From Flavobacteriales bacterium (lineage in GTDB: Bacteria > Bacteroidota > Bacteroidia > Flavobacteriales > UA16): a stretch of 10,180 bases of DNA. A program made the translations under genes and the position numbers. The stretch's first letter is position 1, and each line of letters begins with the position of its first letter. Below the pieces are notes generated by a model. It was not told the DNA's origin. It was given only the letters and a program-made list of their open reading frames with translations, and did not search any database. The stretch spans positions 1 through 10,180 of the forward strand of contig JABISU010000277.1 in the NCBI GenBank assembly GCA_018700255.1. The letters run 5' to 3'. Of the stretch, positions 7,471 through 10,180 are shown in pieces.

Positions 7471-10180
7471 TTAGTAATATCCCACTTGAATTAATCCTCG
7501 ATTAATTAATTTTTTTGACAGATGTTCTATTTGCAGCACAACTAAATATGTTCCAGGAGAAACGGGCAGCCCGGTTTCGCTATAGCCTTCCCATCCCCAT
7601 GTACCTCGTTTATGGACCAATTCCCTCTCAGCAAGTTTCACAATCTCTTCTCCGTTGAAGTTATAAATGGAAACAGAGGTAATAAAATCTAGTTCCTCAA
7701 TGTTGTTTATTAATTCGAAAGAGATTTGTACCCAATTGTTGTCAGAGTTAGGATTTAGGTTGATCGTCTTGGGAAAAATATCAAGTTCCCCAAACCTAGT
7801 ATTGACGTTTTCCGCATTTATTTGAGTAGAGTAATTTATAAAACCTGGAGAACTGCCTCCTTGTGAATACGGTGACTTAACCCAAACAGCACCTAAATCA
7901 TCAACCCTCTCTTGTGAAATATCTTCCGGAAGTTCTTGAATCTCTACTCTTTCAGTCTCGGTTATTATATCCTCAATTTTTGCAAGAATAAGCTCTCTTC
8001 CATTCTGAAGAGAAGGTGTCTGAAGCTCAAGAATGACTGATTCGGGCTTACGATTAATGACCCAAGAGGGGCATTCAGAAAAGGCTAATATTCCAGATTC
8101 GGGAAACATCCAATCAATTTCCGACATCCTTATGAAATCATTAGGATTAGGACTTTCAGCACTCGAGATTACAAGATTATGCGTGGAGGCTTTAGCTGAG
8201 TAAAACCCCTCCGATTCAAGGGAATTACTCGTTGCAAGCTCAATAAATTCCCCACCTCTTATTTTGGGGTTTGATAAAAGTTCATTTAAATAAACAACAC
8301 TTTCAGAGTCGTAATTTAATGGTATTGACCAAAATTTCTCTTCTATTATAGCACTTCTTTCAGCCTTTAACCAACCATTACAATGTAGAGAAACAGATGC
8401 GGAATCTTCATATGAGATTAACGGATTAATTGCTATTGCGCAGTTTTGCCCAGAGCCATAAAACTCCCAATCTATTGGCGGCGACCAGTTTTCACTAAGA
8501 AGCACAGTTGAGTCCATAGAATAAGGCGTGTGCCAAGCGAGTTTACCATCAAGAAATCCGAATAATATTGTATTTGGAGTAATTTGTTCATTGTCTTCCA
8601 TTAATGATTCATCGTTTATTTCTGTTGTCCAATTTTCACCACAGTTTGAAGTTTGAAAATTGCTAATCCTTTTAAGCGGATAGCCTCCTTCGGCTTTTTC
8701 TTTATCTAAATGCCAACACCAGCTATATTCAACAAGATCTAAAACAATTTCGTCAAGCTTAATTTCGATTACCCCACTTTTCTCAGCTAATGAACTCCAT
8801 TGTTCTGTATTTAATGAGCTAATTTTATAGGATTGGTTAGGTGTCAGAATGGGTGCATTAATTAGATGGTTTGAATTTATCTGAAGTTTATATAAATCTA
8901 TTGAGTGCGGACTTGTGTTTTGGACGTTCACCCATTCTTTTAATCCTGAAGTTGTAGAGGGATTGGTTAGAAAACCAGTAATCTTTAAATCCCCCCACTG
9001 GGGAGATGCCACAGGAGTCCAGTCGTAAAGTGTGAATGAAAAGGTTGTATCGCAGGAGCATAACCGTGCGCCATCGAATTGAATATCTATTGATTCATTT
9101 AGCGCTAAAGGAGAGCTTAGGTTTACAATCCAGGAGGAGTTTTCCCAAAGTAAATAAGCGCTAAAGTTATTGCTGCTTACAGTTATTTCACAAAGAGGGT
9201 CTATATCATGGGAAAAGGAGAACTCTATAATGTCTGTTTTTAAAAGGTGAGCGTTGACATTAAAAGTCTCAATTAAACAGCTGGGTTCAGAAGTCTCATT
9301 TTCTCCTGCTAACCATGGGTTTGCCCCGGTAATACTAAGAGACGGAGCCCAATTAGAAGTCAAACCGCAGCCACCGGTATAAATTTTACTTGTGGAACGA
9401 GCTGGGATTGAATAGGGTTGCCACCAAGTTCTGTCGTAGGTTATTTGGTCAATCAATGTGCCATCAGGACGAAGAAGAGTTAGGGTCATGCCGTTATCAT
9501 TAAGGCTTGAGACTCCGGGTAGCTCCGCTTGTAATTTAGGGTAAGGTTCGAACTCGCAAGAATCAAACGCCAATGTGGATATTAAAAAGCGCTCGTTAGG
9601 TGCTATAATCCCATTCCAACTATTGCCCGGAATTATGTCAGTAGGTTCAGCAAAAGAGGAGGTGCTATTAGCGATCACACTCCACCTATTAATGTCAACA
9701 TATTTATCAGATCGATTTAAAATCTCAAACCACTCTACTTCTGGAAATCCTATGGCGGGCGTAGCGTCTATAAACAATTCAGTGATTACAAGGTCTCTAA
9801 ATTTAGCAGAATTGAGCTGTGTATAGATGACTTGTATAACTGTGTCAACCTCTAAAGTTTTAATTTTAATGTCTTTGAAAACCTCATCTGATAGGGGAGA
9901 AGATAACGTGATAAAACTTATGTGTGGGGAAATGTTAGACGTAGTTATAGCGGGATTTTGGGATGATAAAGGCCTAGACCAAACAAGCTCAACAACAGTA
10001 CTGTCAATAGCTCTATGTGACAATAGCCGTGGCTCGGGGATTGCAACTTCTGTTGTAGTTAGGTCATGTAATCCCCAAGAAAAAGCATCAGTATTGGAAG
10101 AAGTACATCGGGCTTCAAATCCAAAACACCGAGGTTGCCAATTGTTCTCAATACTATCAGAAGCAATATTTAATTGTTTA
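7471..10180 (-). CDS. Large surface/secreted protein with lamin-tail domains and a FlgD-like C-terminal Ig domain, 5' end outside the window
   Basis: The frame is open from the right edge to the stop at 7473-7471 with no interruption, giving 902 visible residues. The TTG at 10023 that could start a shorter reading is only an internal leucine: 52 codons of protein-like sequence precede it and continue past the edge. Numbering from the window edge, I see an Ig/Big_5-like segment (about 50-125), a lamin-tail domain (about 128-258, starting DLVITELFIDATP, with EWFEILNRSD), a second Ig-like segment (about 300-385), a weaker lamin-tail domain (about 394-515, starting WGDLKITGFLTNP), a third (about 628-780, starting VVYLNELLSNP, with GGEFIELA), and a FlgD-like Ig domain (about 800-902, with VSIYNFNGEEIVKL and SPGTYLVVLQIEH). 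Such proteins are exported and probably extracellular or cell-surface. No signal peptide is visible because the start is missing. The ligand and role are unknown. Confidence 0.88.
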   Translation of the reverse strand, partial: KQLNIASDSIENNWQPRCFGFEARCTSSNTDAFSWGLHDLTTTEVAIPEPRLLSHRAIDSTVVELVWSRPLSSQNPAITTSNISPHISFITLSSPLSDEVFKDIKIKTLEVDTVIQVIYTQLNSAKFRDLVITELFIDATPAIGFPEVEWFEILNRSDKYVDINRWSVIANSTSSFAEPTDIIPGNSWNGIIAPNERFLISTLAFDSCEFEPYPKLQAELPGVSSLNDNGMTLTLLRPDGTLIDQITYDRTWWQPYSIPARSTSKIYTGGCGLTSNWAPSLSITGANPWLAGENETSEPSCLIETFNVNAHLLKTDIIEFSFSHDIDPLCEITVSSNNFSAYLLWENSSWIVNLSSPLALNESIDIQFDGARLCSCDTTFSFTLYDWTPVASPQWGDLKITGFLTNPSTTSGLKEWVNVQNTSPHSIDLYKLQINSNHLINAPILTPNQSYKISSLNTEQWSSLAEKSGVIEIKLDEIVLDLVEYSWCWHLDKEKAEGGYPLKRISNFQTSNCGENWTTEINDESLMEDNEQITPNTILFGFLDGKLAWHTPYSMDSTVLLSENWSPPIDWEFYGSGQNCAIAINPLISYEDSASVSLHCNGWLKAERSAIIEEKFWSIPLNYDSESVVYLNELLSNPKIRGGEFIELATSNSLESEGFYSAKASTHNLVISSAESPNPNDFIRMSEIDWMFPESGILAFSECPSWVINRKPESVILELQTPSLQNGRELILAKIEDIITETERVEIQELPEDISQERVDDLGAVWVKSPYSQGGSSPGFINYSTQINAENVNTRFGELDIFPKTINLNPNSDNNWVQISFELINNIEELDFITSVSIYNFNGEEIVKLAERELVHKRGTWGWEGYSETGLPVSPGTYLVVLQIEHLSKKLINRGLIQVGYY

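Noticed and set aside
9575..9826. Plus-strand open frame of 83 codons antisense to the lamin-tail protein
   Set aside because: It mirrors the first lamin-tail domain and has no recognisable family features.
10021..10023. TTG as the start codon of the lamin-tail protein
   Set aside because: The frame upstream stays open to the window edge with protein-like composition, so this codon reads as an internal leucine and the gene is truncated by the window instead.

Overview
The window looks like chromosomal DNA from a member of the Bacteroidota, most likely a Flavobacteriales/Cryomorphaceae-type marine lineage. The DNA is AT-rich, coding density is very high and genes lack obvious Shine-Dalgarno sites. 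One gene has a -7 TAnnTTTG promoter match. The HemD, DUF4271, S41 peptidase and O-antigen ligase proteins all read like the versions typical of that phylum. The species assignment is inference; the phylum is well supported by DUF4271 next to hemD and by the lamin-tail/FlgD-like surface protein. There are no tRNAs, rRNAs, insertion sequences, CRISPR arrays or phage genes, and no gene-free stretch above about 85 bases.

Layout. At the left edge is purD (purine biosynthesis), on the minus strand and nearly complete, with only its last few codons outside the window. An 83-base divergent intergenic region separates it from a plus-strand family 2 glycosyltransferase of the LPS-core type. The 3' end of that gene overlaps by 55 bases, tail to tail, with the last gene of a long minus-strand cluster. 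Read in transcription order from the right edge, the cluster is: a large lamin-tail-domain surface protein (its 5' end is outside the window), a DUF4271 membrane protein, uroporphyrinogen-III synthase (hemD), the RNase P protein (rnpA), a C-terminal-processing S41 protease, and an O-antigen ligase/polymerase-type membrane protein. Gaps within the cluster are -4 to about 36 bases, so it probably forms one operon with translational coupling at several joints.

Function. Most of it is housekeeping and cell envelope: purine and haem biosynthesis, tRNA 5' maturation, periplasmic or envelope proteolysis, surface polysaccharide assembly (the glycosyltransferase plus the ligase) and a large exported multi-domain protein. 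I see no new defence, mobile or biosynthetic system. The points that merit a second look are modest: the tail-to-tail coding overlap, the unexplained C-terminal extension of the glycosyltransferase, a nearly leaderless purD promoter, several non-ATG or ambiguous starts, and the unusual mixture of functions in the tightly packed operon.
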